From Orthonyx spaldingii (taxonomy: Eukaryota > Chordata > Aves > Passeriformes > Orthonychidae): 64,000 nucleotides of DNA. Both the position numbers and the translations under genes were made by a program. The stretch spans positions 2,925,129 through 2,989,128 of the forward strand of contig VZTJ01004015.1 of NCBI GenBank assembly GCA_013397795.1, in the 5' to 3' direction. Positions 38,780 to 50,158 of this stretch are shown piece by piece; the stretch's first letter is position 1, and each line of letters begins with the position of its first letter. The notes under the pieces were generated by a model, which worked only from the letters and a program-made list of their open reading frames with translations, did no database searches and was not told the DNA's origin.

Positions 38780-39290
38780 CACCAAAGCCTAGATCATCTC
38801 AAAGCAGTAATTATTCACTGACTGTAGATAGTCTTAATTTGATATTTGCCATATGTTTATTATTCATCACAGCAGATTATCACAGGATTACTGCAACATA
38901 TTTTTCCTTTCAATAAAATCTTATTTTCAGGTAATCCGGACTGTTTTTTGTCCCCCCTCACAAAATCTGCATTCATCAGCCTCCAAGCCTGACTAATAGT
39001 CAGTTACTTTAGTTTCCACATGATTATCCCTTCTTGCATTTTATACAGAGATATCTAAAACTCCTTTTTTCTGTAGTGCAAACCGTACTTTTAAAATTCA
39101 TAACCACCAAATGTGTGTGCATGAAAGCAAGAGCTGCTGCTTCTCTTTCATACTACAGGGCAAACAGCCAGACTTTAAAGGCTTCATAATTAGGGATTTT
39201 ACCAGATTGTAACAGAAGATGTATTTGCTTATTTTTGCTGTAAAGTCAATTATAAATATGCAGAATTCAAAGTGTGAGTGACCAGGCCAC
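38780..39290. promoter_or_regulatory. Candidate conserved noncoding element
   Basis: AT-rich and repeat-free, with TAATTA at 38808-38813, GTTTATTATTCATCACAGC, and GGATTACTGC (OTX/PITX-like GGATTA). Further on are TTCATAATTAGGGATTTTACC and GTCAATTATAAATATGCAG. No frame of note is present. It is probably one of a pair with the block at 39640-39970. Confidence 0.33.
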
Positions 39291-39639
39291 ACTTAGCAGA
39301 AATAATAAGACTGCAGCCAATTAAAACAGAAAAAGGTTGAGTTCTCAGCTTTCTGCCCAGTGTGTTTCTGATGATGACACAACAACAGCTGTGAACTGCC
39401 AAAGTCATCCCAGAGAGGTGGCTCAGTCTAGCCCCTGCCAAAACGAAGGATTTGCCCTAAAAGCCAGACGTTCTTGCCACAACTTCCCACATAGAACTGA
39501 CAAAATGGTTGCTCAGCATATGTGAATCCTTATACCACACAATCATTTCTTTATAAGAATATCAGTCCCTTGAGGATGCAGCTTAAACAGACAGGAAGAC
39601 AACTTTACAGCATTAAAATCCTGAAATTTGTGCTTTGTG

Positions 39640-39970
39640 TCTTTCTAACAGGACTCTCTGGGTATCTTTTTGTTAATTGAACACTTGAAAACTGTAATTG
39701 AAACAGTATAAACATTGTTTTTATTCTTTTTCTCATACTATAATCATTACGTGAGAAACACTAAACTAGACATTTGACTTTATTGATCTTTTCATGGACT
39801 AACAGTACAGGGAGTCATTTTCTGCCTAGGCTAATTAATTGATAGACTAATTCATTGATCAGGTTCTCCATAGCATAGTTGGTATTGACAAACACTGAAT
39901 CTTTTTCCATCAGTTGTATTAGTTTGCACCAATTACTTTGTCTGTTTCACTTAAGCAATTATGATAGCTC
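39640..39970. promoter_or_regulatory. Candidate conserved noncoding element rich in TAATTA cores
   Basis: A repeat-free block with TGTTAATTGAACAC, CTGTAATTGAAAC, CATTACGTGAG and a homeodomain cluster CTAATTAATTGATAG (39831-39845). This is followed by CTAATTCATTGATCAGG. The clustered paired homeodomain sites make an enhancer the likeliest reading. Confidence 0.35.
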
Positions 39971-39981
39971 AAAAGCAACAA

Positions 39982-40040
39982 TCAGATTCTCAGCTGGTGT
40001 AAATCAGGCCCTCTCTCCTGATGTCAGAGAGCTGTGCAGT
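39982..40040. mobile_element. Relic of a palindromic MITE-like repeat
   Basis: TCTCAGCTGGTGTAAATCAG at 39988-40007 is a hallmark arm of short palindromic repeats that are frequent in crocodilian and turtle DNA. It is followed by the degenerate inner palindrome CTCTCCTGATGTCAGAGAG, equivalent to the TTGACTTCAATGG centre of less decayed copies. The opposite outer arm is lost. Family assignment needs a repeat library. Confidence 0.4.
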
Positions 40041-40739
40041 TTTATTCAGTTCAATTTTTGGGCTTTTAAGATTTAACAGTGAGCCTTAAAACATCCAAAA
40101 CAACAACAATGATATCTGAGGCAAAACCCATCATGTTTGCTGAAACATGTTCATCATAGCAATGCATAGTAAGCATGTTAAAGGCTTATGTCCAGATGCA
40201 TGACTTTGCTCATAATTTATACACAGCCTTAGAACACTATCAAGTGCAAAGTAAGGTACCTGTAGACACAAATAAGCATTGGGGTCACATAAAAGTTAGA
40301 TGCTCAATAGACTCATGTTTTCCATACCTAGGTTATCTGTAAATCAAGTCCTAAGAATATCCTGCTTCCAAACAGCCACTGCCTTCCAGATGTATGGAAC
40401 ATAGCCATTGCATTATATGTGAAATCTCTGTTTAGACACCTGTGATTTTTAAAAAATATTCAACTTGCTGAAGGATTTTAGGAGAATATAGTGGTTTGTG
40501 CAAGGCTTTCTCACTTCCGGATCACTGCTGAAAGAATGTCTGGATACGGACACTGCTGCTTCATCTGTTGAGCAGAGCCAACAAAGACACAGGATCACCA
40601 ACATACTGACAGTGAAAGAAAATGAATCATATGGAAATTTAGTAACATCTGTGAATTTTCAAAATAAAGACTAAGTGAAAATAAGTAAATTGAACTGGTT
40701 GTTCTCTGCATAGATTTTCCTTAACAAATTATTTTTCAG

Positions 40740-40873
40740 GTAACCCAGGGAGCCACCAGAGTATATGAATGTTACATAAGGAGACACTGCGAAGATTTTT
40801 CAGCTAATGATGAAGAAATTAGTTTCCCTTCAGAAATAGGCCATTTCTGTCAAGTTGGCCAGTGTTGAAAAAT
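40740..40873 (+). other. Weak exon-like segment
   Basis: The acceptor-like TTATTTTTCAG is followed by 42 open codons (V-T-Q-G-A-T-R-V-Y-E-C-Y) ending in TGA at 40866-40868. A good donor AAAAAT|GTGAGTC lies a few bases later. The junction CAG|GTAACC also reads as a donor, so the motif might instead be a recursive-splice-like site. Forty-two open codons are unremarkable by chance. Confidence 0.1.
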
Positions 40874-41700
40874 GTGAGTCAATTTAAACTTTCTATTAAT
40901 CTCTGGACTTCTCCTAGAGTATTATGGGAAAAATGGGTCCGTGCAGGAAGTAGTCTTTGTGCTTTGGATCTACCTCCCAGCTCTGAATAACTGAGAATTC
41001 ATTGAATACAGGCATTAGCAGTTAGTCCCTTATTTTAAAGTCTCCAATCACTTTTTCTCATCTTTGCATGCAAAAATAAAAAATTATGTACTCTCCAGAG
41101 ACACCAGCAATAGCAAGAAGGAGTCATCAAGACTAAGAGAATTTTGCTGAGGCAGTTTCCACACACTGCTCTAAACCCAATTACTTCCTGTGTTTGACAT
41201 GCTCATGGAGGCTTCCTCTTTGATGCATGATATAGGGTAAAATAAAGTGTATGTTCTTCATTAAAATAAGTGTTATTCACCAGTATGATTAAAAAGAAAC
41301 TCCTATGTGTGCCCTGTCAATGATATTTCCATTTGCCTCAAACCCATGTAGATGCCAACGTACAGGTCATATTTGTAATGTTTTTGCTTAACAAAGGGTG
41401 TCCAGAGTACCACATCACTGTGTGTATGAACTCCACGGGGAAAACAGGCATGTGCAGGCAAAAGGGGATATGGAGAATAGCCACGGTAGAGTGTGACCCT
41501 CCTAAAAGAATGCCTTGTGCCCTTCACACAGCCAGAGTGAGTGATTTGCAACACACAATTCAATGACACGTAATTAAAATCAATAGAAAATTGACATTAC
41601 AAACCCAAAACAAATTAAAGCACAGATTTAATCTCCATTTCTCATTCTGGCATTTGAAATGCAGGATTTGCTATGAAAATATACTGTGAATAGAATGAGA

Positions 41701-41722
41701 TACATATATATATGTATATATA
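41701..41722. repeat. (TA)n-type microsatellite
   Basis: An alternating tract ACATATATATATGTATATATA, palindromic and seen directly. Confidence 0.8.
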
Positions 41723-42820
41723 CTGGGTATGTCATAAGCAATCCTTCTCTATGTTGTACAATTATCACTCCTTACCTGTGAAAAGAGATGATCCAGCATC
41801 TTCTTGGCTGATTTGCAGTATTACGTAACCTGGCCTGTCTCTGATCACATGCCAGTTTTACACAGATACCTCTATCATGGTGTTTTGTTTTGGTTTTTTA
41901 TGAGTGTCCTAACAATTGAACAACAAGCAGTGTAATTTCATGCAAGATCAGGTCCTGTGGATCTGATGCCTCAGAACTTTGAAATTTTCTATTTAAAAAT
42001 GTTCTGTTTTTCATAAAGAGTTGTAGAATATGCAAAAGCAGAATAAACCTACCTATTCTCATATTTTTCTAGTTTTGATATGCAATTACCTGTAGTAGTT
42101 ATATATGCTGCAGGGCAAACAAATTATTTTAAATGTTATTAAACTACATTTTTTGTACCTAAATTCACATTGTCATGCCTCTGAATGCAATATTGTCAAA
42201 CCTCTAAAGCTGCAGAAGATCCAGGGAAAAGCCATACTAATGGTGGTGTTTTTTCCTGCTGGAAACATCATCAGTTCACAACTTCATTTGACCCAGTTGC
42301 ATGCTGCACTTGTTTACATGTGAGATCAAGGGCCTTCCATTTATTACTCAGTTTATTTTTTGCAGAATCGAGGACCTAAAACATATGAAGCTGATATGGC
42401 CTTAGTAACCAGCGACTGGGTTCTCCAGTGACTCGTGGGGTCAGGATAGATACGCTGACCTTGGCATTGCCAACACCAACAGAACTGATCGCCGGTTCAA
42501 CTCCCTGAATTCTTCCAGACCAAAGTTCCATTGCTGCTCGTCCTGAATGCAGGGGAGTCTTGTAGAGCTTCCAGCATTTTCAAACTGGTCCGTCTCACTT
42601 CGAGAACTACTGAAAATGATACTTTCACAGACAGAGAGTAAAGTCTGGTTAATGTCAGATACAGCATTTTGCAAGTGTGACGTTATTACCAACAAGTATG
42701 TCTGTGCATTTTGAGTCAAACAACTGTGGTCTTTCATACACTACTTAAAAAAATTTTAAAAATTAAATGAAACCAGAATTGATTTTTTTCTTAACATTTA
42801 AATCATTCCACAACTGACAA

Positions 42821-42920
42821 CTGATGTGGTCCTGAGCAACTTGATCTAGTGGGGCAGGGGTTTTGGAACTAGTTGGTCTTTAAGGTTCCCTTCCAACCCA
42901 AATCATGCTATGGCTTAGTA
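42821..42920 (+). mobile_element. CR1 LINE 3'-end fragment
   Basis: The string GGAACTAGTTGGTCTTTAAG, followed directly by GTTCCCTTCCAACCC and AAATCATGCTATG, is the diagnostic 3' end of avian CR1 retrotransposons (GGAACTAGATGATCTTTAAGG, then the CTATG terminal repeat). The part before it (GATCTAGTGGGGCAGGGG) has lost the middle of the usual CR1 3' segment. It is a short, old, 5'-truncated copy without coding capacity. Confidence 0.85.
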
Positions 42921-43749
42921 TCTGCAAATTAAAGATTGTTATTTCCCACTCCAATCACAATAGGCAGACTCTTCTGTATTGTTCATGCTATGATCTCTTA
43001 CCTCCTTTGAAACATCTGCTCTTGTCCCAGGTCAGAGTTAAGACATGGTTGATGTAGGGTGATTGTTTACGTTTTTCTAAGACTTTGGCCACAAGGTCAC
43101 CACCTGGCATGGACAGAAAGGGCAACCACCTGTGGCACCATGCTTGCAAACCCATGGGCATTGAAATTGACCCTTGCCAGCACCTGGACTACCCCACAGC
43201 AGATATTTGGATATACGGGATTGTGCTGCTGCTGCCACCAAAGAAACAACTCCACTATATTGTGCTGGAGATACTTCTGGGGGACAGAAGCCAGCTCAGC
43301 CCCTTTGCCCTCCTCCACCTCCTATGGGATGCAGGGCTGGGCTGCCACTTTGCCCCAAACCCTCATTCAAGTTTGCCAGTCCTGCTGAGGAGCTTTGAGC
43401 CAGCTTTGGCTGTCACACACAGTGTCTGCAACTCATCATTTAGCCCATGGCTGTGAAGTGCGATAGTCCAAGATTTAGAAAGTGTCCTACAGAGGACTGG
43501 GTGACTTAGGTTATATCTAGTTATTCTGCTATATCTTTGTTCAGGATCTCTACAGAGCAATCTCATTTTCATTCACAGAAGGAATGAAACCCTTTCCACT
43601 TACCCCGAGGAAATCTTAGGGTCCAGTTTCATGCTGCTTGACACTCATGGTCAACAGAAACCTTTTTTCCCCCCTTTTTTAATTTTCGGCATAATTTAAA
43701 AATACTAAATTTTCTTACAATCCAATAAATTACCTATAGAAACTGAGAT
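42921..43749. other. No recognisable gene
   Basis: A moderately GC-rich patch at 43080-43400 carries overlapping frames of up to 123 codons (43085-43456 plus) in several frames at once. They show no domain and are best taken as chance frames. Confidence 0.4.
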
Positions 43750-44010
43750 GAAATTCCGACCTTGTTCATTTCTAGTTTCTGATTACAAAGATTTGCTACC
43801 AGTTGTTTCAGCAGAAATCACAGGCCACCAAAACCACCAAATGTTTAAATCAATTATATCTCAACATATTGCAGTCCTCATGCCGCAAAACTACGCTCAG
43901 AAGCTGCCAGAAAAGCAACTCGATTTGAATGTTTTATTTACTATTGCGGTTTTCACCAGGAAAGTTCATTCTGTCTTCAGAGTGACAGTAAGAAATAATT
44001 ACTGAAAAAG
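43750..44010. promoter_or_regulatory. Possible conserved noncoding element
   Basis: A repeat-free block with AAACCACCAAATG, TTTAAATCAATTATATCTC and retained CpGs (TGCCGCAAAACTACGC, AACTCGATTTG, ATTGCGG). An 85-codon plus-strand frame (43748-44005) covers it and shows no domain. Noncoding constraint is the likelier reason for the CpG retention. Confidence 0.27.
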
Positions 44011-47000
44011 GTACACAGTCCTCTAATTTAGTTTTCAATAGTTGATGAATGAAATGGCAAGTGTTGACCACACTAGGTCACAGAAAAGTCATTTTTTCAG
44101 ACTTCTGCTCCCCTCTGACAAGTAATACAGTGAACAAGGATGGTCCTACACAATGTCTGTTCATGCAAAACTTGGTTTCTTATTATCTTTGAACACAGCA
44201 GATATCTGCCTGCTCAGCCTGAGCAACTGTTTCTCAATCAATAATTAAGTAACTTTAAGGTCTGGATCTATACAAAGATATTGATATTTTCACTGAAAAT
44301 GAATCAATATGAACAGGGTAAAGCATCTGAGTAAGCCTTTTTAATGGCAGTGTTTTGGCTGTGAGAAGTAAATTAATTGATTAAATGAATGACAAATATT
44401 GGATAACCAAAGTAAATCTTTTCACACTTTCACAAACCTTTTAAGCAACTCATTGAAATTCTTTTCTTTGTTTCCATTTTTTCCAACTTTTTATTGTTTT
44501 AGTAGAATTTACAGGCCTTCTTGTGAGTATGTAATGCACGTTATGTCCTTTTTAATTTTACATTAGTAAGTAGAGGTCAGGTGAATTGTAGCAAAAGAGA
44601 AGAGCAAGCTGAGACTTATGGAAGGAAGGGCACTTTCTGGGTGATAGACGGTAAGGGATCCTGCTGAAAAGGCCACAGTGAGAGAAGGGAGATCTACTGG
44701 AAGACTGTAATGGAAAAATCTAGTGAGAGATGGGAAATGGTAAGGGACGGGAAAATTCATTCTCACCTTTGGTTTTGCAGACCAGAAATAGTTCTGGATA
44801 GGTCTTTTCTACCACCTTCTTAAAAATCATATTTGTGGGAAGTCCAAAGTAGTAGAACTGGACACAGGACAAAACTTTCTAGCAGTTCCCAGAGAGATCC
44901 CTCTCCTTACAAACCCCTCAACTTGCTCCCACAGTCACCCTGACGTGACCAGAGTACGGACTTGTGCGAAGGCTGTGCTCTAGTGAGAAACCAGAGGTGC
45001 CCCATCTTCTGTGGGTGAATTTGCAGCAGTTTGCTGCAGGTTTGGCCTTAAGGTTCAGGCCATGACAGCGCTGATTCTCTCCCAAGCTGTGATGCCTTTA
45101 CAGCTCTCTCTAGATACAACAGCAGAAGCTCCTGGCCAGCAAACCCACTCCAGTGATTCACATGACACAGTAAAGCTCCAGAAATCACTGGGCCGCTGAC
45201 TTTGCCTCTAGAGCTTGATGACAGTGAGCATTTTGCAGCTTCTTGAAGTAGGGCTCTGTGTCTGGAGGGCCACAGGTCTGAAAAACTCCCCAGCAGTGGG
45301 AAAACCACTGCAGTCTGTCAGTCAGATCACTGAGGCTGGGAGACTCTTTCATGCCACTGAGAACAGAGAGGCAGTTCAAGGGGCAACAGTGAAGAGACCA
45401 GGAGAGACAAAAGGGACTCCTTTCTTCCACTCACACTTCTATCTCATGTTCTGAGCTAACAAATTCAGTTCAAGGCAATGCTATTTTAATTGCTGGAAAC
45501 AGGTACAGTATAACCTCATGAAGGGCCATCCCAAGAACGAGAAGGGAATAGAAACCAAAATTATGGAACCTCTCCTCAGGTATGTTTGCTGTGCAAAGAG
45601 AGAGGAGAAATGCAAATGGGTAAGTGGGACAGCAGAGATGTCTTTATTTGCCCAGACATCTTTCTAGTGACAGCAAAGTGAGCTTCCCTCATTTCCCTAG
45701 CCTTTCTTTTTCCATCTTTTTCCCTTTTACCCTTTTCTCTATTTTATTTGAGTTCATAGTTTTTTACCATTAAACAATGATTTCTTTAATTGTAAAGAAG
45801 CAGGTCAAAGATACATAAGCCTTGCACTGGCCCTTTGTCTGCATGCAGCTATCAAGTGGCAGCTTGATTCTTGGGCCATTACTTTTTTTGCTGGTCATAG
45901 AATAATTCTTTGCTGCCCCATAGATCCTACAAGGTATTGTTGGGACTTCAAATTTCTGAAAATATTTTTGAGTTGGGTGTCTTTTTTATTACCATTAAAT
46001 GGACAAACATTCTCATATGAAAAGGTTGAAACTTCACTTTTTCCATGTGTCTCTGCCCTTTTTGAAATTGTATGTCCCCTATGGTGTGCAGGTCACAAGT
46101 GTTCACTTATGTACTGGTAAGGAAAAAACCTCAAGAAATGTAAAGAATGAATGTGTGACAGAATGGAAAATATTGAAGTACAATAATTATATCTAAACTG
46201 CACAAAGAAGTTGCATGATACAGGCAGACCCCACTCATAAATAAATATTAATCTGCCTTGCATTTAAAATTGAAAATTAATGTTGGAGCAGGGGACACAA
46301 TCCACTTCTCAGTGTAAAAATGTTTTCCCCTTTCTTTTTCTAATCAACACTCAGCACTTTGAAATCACATGTCCCATTTTAAGCACTTAAGATGTGACTG
46401 GTTTGGTTATTTTTAAGAAAATCCTATTTAATACTTATGCAACAAAATCTGATGATTCCTGATGTGTTTCAGTTTTAATCAGAATCTGGTATCATGTTTC
46501 TAGCAGAAATGTGTGCCTTTGTAGGTGTTCAACATAGCACAAAAAATGGCTAGCAGAACAGATAGATATGAATTTCCTAACCCCAAAATGGTAAAAGTCA
46601 CATTGCCTGGCACTGACAAAACTTTGTTATTCTTAGAGCACAACCTATGACCTAATTAGCCAATATTTGCAGCCCCCCAGACTGGAATATTATTTCACAG
46701 ACATCCAGATCTACCAGAGCAGCAGGAAAGAAAATAAAAATCAAAGCAGAAAGCAGTGGGAGAAAATCTAGATGAAACATGAGATGTTACTTCTTAATCC
46801 GGGGTGGGGAGATTTTGTCTCACACAAGGTCTGTTCCCACCCGGTACATGCATCTAGACAGGGCAAGAGTGAGACCATTTCTACCCAGTTCCTGACAGAG
46901 CCTCAGCCTCCAGCTGCAATGCTGAATTCAAAAAGGAGGTGCGTTGAGTGCAGTTCAGGTCTCCTTGCTTTTTGACTTTCCTAAATCTATTTCTGCTCAC

Positions 47001-48129
47001 TCAGTACTATATGACACCAAGGGATTCTCCACTGTGCAGGTGACATGCTTGAGAGCAAGACCCTGTGCTGTGCCTTTGCTCTACCACCTGGGCAGTCCCT
47101 GTCTCCTTTTGGCTGCTGCTGAAGGCCAATGCACATTTGCAAATCTCTGCACTGCCAGTTGTTTGGAAACACAGAGTGGGCCAAGCAGCTGAAGGTGTTG
47201 GGGCAGCCGAAAGCACAGAGGTAGTTTGCTGAGTACTTACAACAGTGGTGGTTACCACCAGTAGAAATTGTACTGGTGACACATCTTGGTGTCTTGGTAT
47301 GAGCAAAGTGTGGAACCCCTCCAAGCACATCATCTCCGCTCAGGAGGCCGTAGACGCTGCAAGAAGCCCTTCTGATGTGCTCCACTCTGGTGGGACAGCC
47401 CTGGCATCCCTGCTGAACCCAAAGGCAGCCTAAGTCCAGCCTGAGCTCAGAGAGTTTTAACATCCCATCTCCTCTCTGCAGCAGGAAACAACTGCATGCT
47501 CCTAGGGACCATCTCCAGCCTTCTTCATGTCTGACCCTGGCACTGCAGGGGCAGCTAAAATGCTGGATGGAGGCAGGAAAATATGCTGGATGGTGCTCCA
47601 ACAAGAGGTTTGCTTCTAGCAGGGAGATCTGTGACATTACATGAGATAGTGGGTGAAGGGCAGTTGGATCCATTTACTGTCACAAATCAGCAAGAAAGAA
47701 GGAGTAGGAGTGGATATAAAAAACACATTGAGGGGCACGAAAGAAAAAGTATTGCCCTGGATTTTATCTATATGTTCATAGACTTGCCTCCATGGGAGAT
47801 TTCTGATCATCTCAGTTATGGCCTTCTCAGCTATATGCAGATTTTTCTCACCATCTGTCCCCCATCCTGTGTGTGAACTGTGTCAGTGATGACAAATTAA
47901 TTATCTGGTCATTTTTCCCATTGCTCTCTTTGTGGAGAACAGAAAATAGTATGGTATGAGTGAATAAACAATTTTAATAGTTGCTGTAAAAATCATTAAA
48001 ACAATGCTTCTTCATTGTACTTCAAACGTGGTTCTCAGAGTTTATAAACAGCTTTTGTTTTCAGTCAAATGAAATACTGTGCAGCAATACTTTTAACTCT
48101 CTTTTGCCAGATTATCAGTTATTTCAAGC
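44011..48129. other. No established gene
   Basis: Mostly AT-rich DNA with a GC-richer segment at 46840-47680. That segment contains the longest frame in the window (228 codons, 46987-47673 minus), discussed as a finding. A juxtaposed acceptor/donor motif CTCCTCAG|GTATGT lies near 45580. No transposon or RNA gene is recognised. Confidence 0.4.
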
Positions 48130-48560
48130 AAGTGTTAAAATCTCCATCACTGGCAAAATGAATTATGCTTTGTTTGTCAAACTTGCATCAACATGCCCAT
48201 CAAGCTGAGCTGGAAAAGACTCTAACAGTACAGCATAGGTGCTACTGTTTGTGATTGTAAATGCACCTGTAGCTAAATTTTGCAGCTATAGGGATCTCTT
48301 GCTCTGCAAGAGGTTTTCCTTTTCAGACAGACTTTCAAAATAGTTTGCCATGTTACAATATATTTTTAGTCCTTTCTTCTAAGTTCTGTTAATTAGTAAG
48401 CCTGATTGTCCCAGACATTACTTCTATTTCATTTGATAAATGTGAATCATCAAATTTTTTCGTCTACTCTCATTTATGCGGCTTTCAAAATAACCAATTA
48501 CAGCTACATAATAAAGGCTGGAATACAATAAATAGAGTTCATCCTGTTTGGGGGAAGTAA
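48130..48560. promoter_or_regulatory. Candidate conserved noncoding element
   Basis: A repeat-free AT-rich block ending shortly before the LTR insertion. Motifs include AATGAATTATGCTTTGTTTG (SOX/POU-like), GTTAATTAGTAAGCC, a CpG-containing TTTTTTCGTC with TTATGCGGC, and AACCAATTACAGC. No sustained open frame is present. A regulatory role is inferred. Confidence 0.3.
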
Positions 48561-48612
48561 TGTGGCTTAGTTTATCCCTTCAGGTTGCTTTGGGCCTCAC
48601 TCTGTGAGGAGA

Positions 48613-48907
48613 ACAAGTTTCTGCCATCATTTGTCNTGTTGGTTTTTTGTATTGTCATTGAAAATGGAGAGGTGGGAAGAGCAAAAGTGTTCTGACGGTT
48701 TTTTTCTGGTTCTTAAGTTTTTTTCCTTCCTTTTAGGTCTGTTAATAAACTTTCTTTATACTCTTTAAAGTTTGAGCCTGCTTTACCTACTCCTAATCCT
48801 TATCTCACAGCAAAATTAAATAAAATCTGGTAAGTGTGCTGGCATTTAACCAAAAACTCAGGTGAACGAACTCAAACCACTACAACAAGTTTCTGCCATC
48901 ATTTGTC
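48613..48907 (+). repeat. 23-bp flanking duplication around the LTR fragment and N
   Basis: An identical 23-base string (starting ACAAGTTTCTGCC) occurs at 48613-48635 and again at 48885-48907. The only N in the window (48636) sits right after the first copy. ERVL-type integration normally makes a target duplication of only about five bases (here ACAAG). The extra 18 identical bases before the N are therefore better explained by an assembly join of an empty-site sequence to an insertion-bearing sequence. Confidence 0.7.
48637..48884 (+). mobile_element. Avian ERVL-type solo LTR fragment
   Basis: The element starts TGTTGG and ends CCACTACA, fitting TG...CA LTR ends. Inside it has AATAAA at 48744-48749 in TCTGTTAATAAACTTTC. 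It then reads TTTAAAGTTTGAGCCTGC, followed by CCTACTCCTAATCCTTATC, strings I recognise from abundant passerine ERVL-family LTRs. No internal viral genes are present. Its 5' part is probably missing, because the N lies immediately upstream. The resemblance is from memory, and the exact subfamily needs a repeat library. Confidence 0.7.
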
Positions 48908-49829
48908 AATATGCAATGAGACGCTGACATAAAGTCTTGACATATTAATAACTTCACAAAGTATTTGGGAGAACTACAGTGACCAGTCATATACATTTTC
49001 CACTGTGTAAGCAATGCAGGCTCATTCCTTTATAGGCTGTAGCTGTTGCTTAGATGTGGGAAAAGTATTCTAGAAAGACAGTTCTGCCTATAAATGAGAA
49101 AGAGCAAATTTCAGTAAGATCACTTACACAGATTGGTGTTAATACTTGCTGTAAGAATGTACTTACTTTCAATAGTCTGTAATGGGGGAAAGAAAGGCAG
49201 CACTAAGATGTTTTATAGAGAGAGAGACATCAAAATCTGCCCAGTTCATTTCTGTCTAACCTAAAGAAATGGACAAGGTAATACATCACATAAATTTTAC
49301 TGATGAATGTCAAGACTTTGATACAATGCAAACCCATAGAAGGTACTGTAAACAACATCAATCTTTCCAAAGGCAACGCTGAGACAAAAATAGTATTACC
49401 ATATCCAAGGATGGGGGCAGTATACATGCTTAATAACATATAAGAGTCATCTCAACACAATTTTAGTGGGGAATCAAAACTTTCTTAACCACTTTTTTTT
49501 CCCCCAAGGTCTCTAAAGGAAATAAATTCATCATTTATACACCCAAACAGTATTTGGTGAGAGAGAGTGCACTGGCAATCTGGAGAAAAAGGAAGACAGT
49601 TTGGGATGGCAGCTGACCTGAGAACAAGCTGCACATGACCAGTGCCTCTCAGGGCAAAAACACCTCAGCCATACCTTCATATTCTCCATTCTCTTTCGTC
49701 TCATGGTTCTTATTTATCTCAATAAAAACCCACCAGTTCAGAATACCTAGCAATGCCTCATTTCTGCTTAGTTATTAAAGCAGTAACCAACAAATCCAAT
49801 AAGGCAGAGACACTGTTCCTGAAATCACA
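48908..49829. other. No recognisable feature
   Basis: AT-rich DNA between the LTR and the CR1 fragment, with only short unsupported frames. Confidence 0.5.
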
Positions 49830-50158
49830 GGTGACTCTTCCTAATGTCTAATCTGAACCCACTTTCTTTCAGTTTAAAACCATTCCTCCTGGTGCTGTCA
49901 CTACATGCTCTTGCAAAAAGTTCCTCTCCATCTTTCCTCTAGGCCTCCTTCAGCTACAGGAAGGCTGGAATTGGTCACCCCAAAGCTGCCTCTTTTCCAG
50001 GCTGAACAATCCCAATTCCCTCAGCCTTTCCTTGTAGGAGAGGTGCTCTGGCCCTCTAACAGTCTTGGTGGTCTCCTCTGGACTCACTCTAACAAGTTGA
50101 TGCCCTCCCTGTGCTGGGGACCCCAGAGCATGACAAAACCATGAGGTGGGAACACCAG
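49830..50158 (-). mobile_element. CR1 LINE fragment, reverse orientation
   Basis: The plus strand reads as the reverse complement of CR1. It shows TAATCTGAACCCACTTTC, then TTTAAAACCATTCCTCCTGG, then CCAGGCTGAACAATCCC and CTCAGCCTTTCC. It continues with GTAGGAGAGGTGCTC, CCTCTGGACTC and CTGTGCTGGGGACCCCAGAG. All are well-known avian CR1 3'-region segments in the expected order. The reverse transcriptase frame is not intact; this is a degraded, truncated copy. Confidence 0.92.

Larger units (their letters stand above)
40041..42820. other. No established gene; AT microsatellite
   Basis: AT-rich DNA with an alternating TA/CA tract at 41701-41722 and the exon-like segment at 40740-40873. A plus and a minus frame overlap at 41303-41569 with no domain. 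Nothing else is recognised. Confidence 0.45.

Noticed and set aside
43059..43456. Overlapping 109- and 123-codon frames as a possible gene remnant
   Set aside because: Two plus frames plus one minus frame are open together, which is typical of stop-poor GC-rich DNA. No domain is recognised.
48637..48884. Complete endogenous retrovirus
   Set aside because: Only one LTR-like segment is present, with no internal viral genes and no second LTR within the window.
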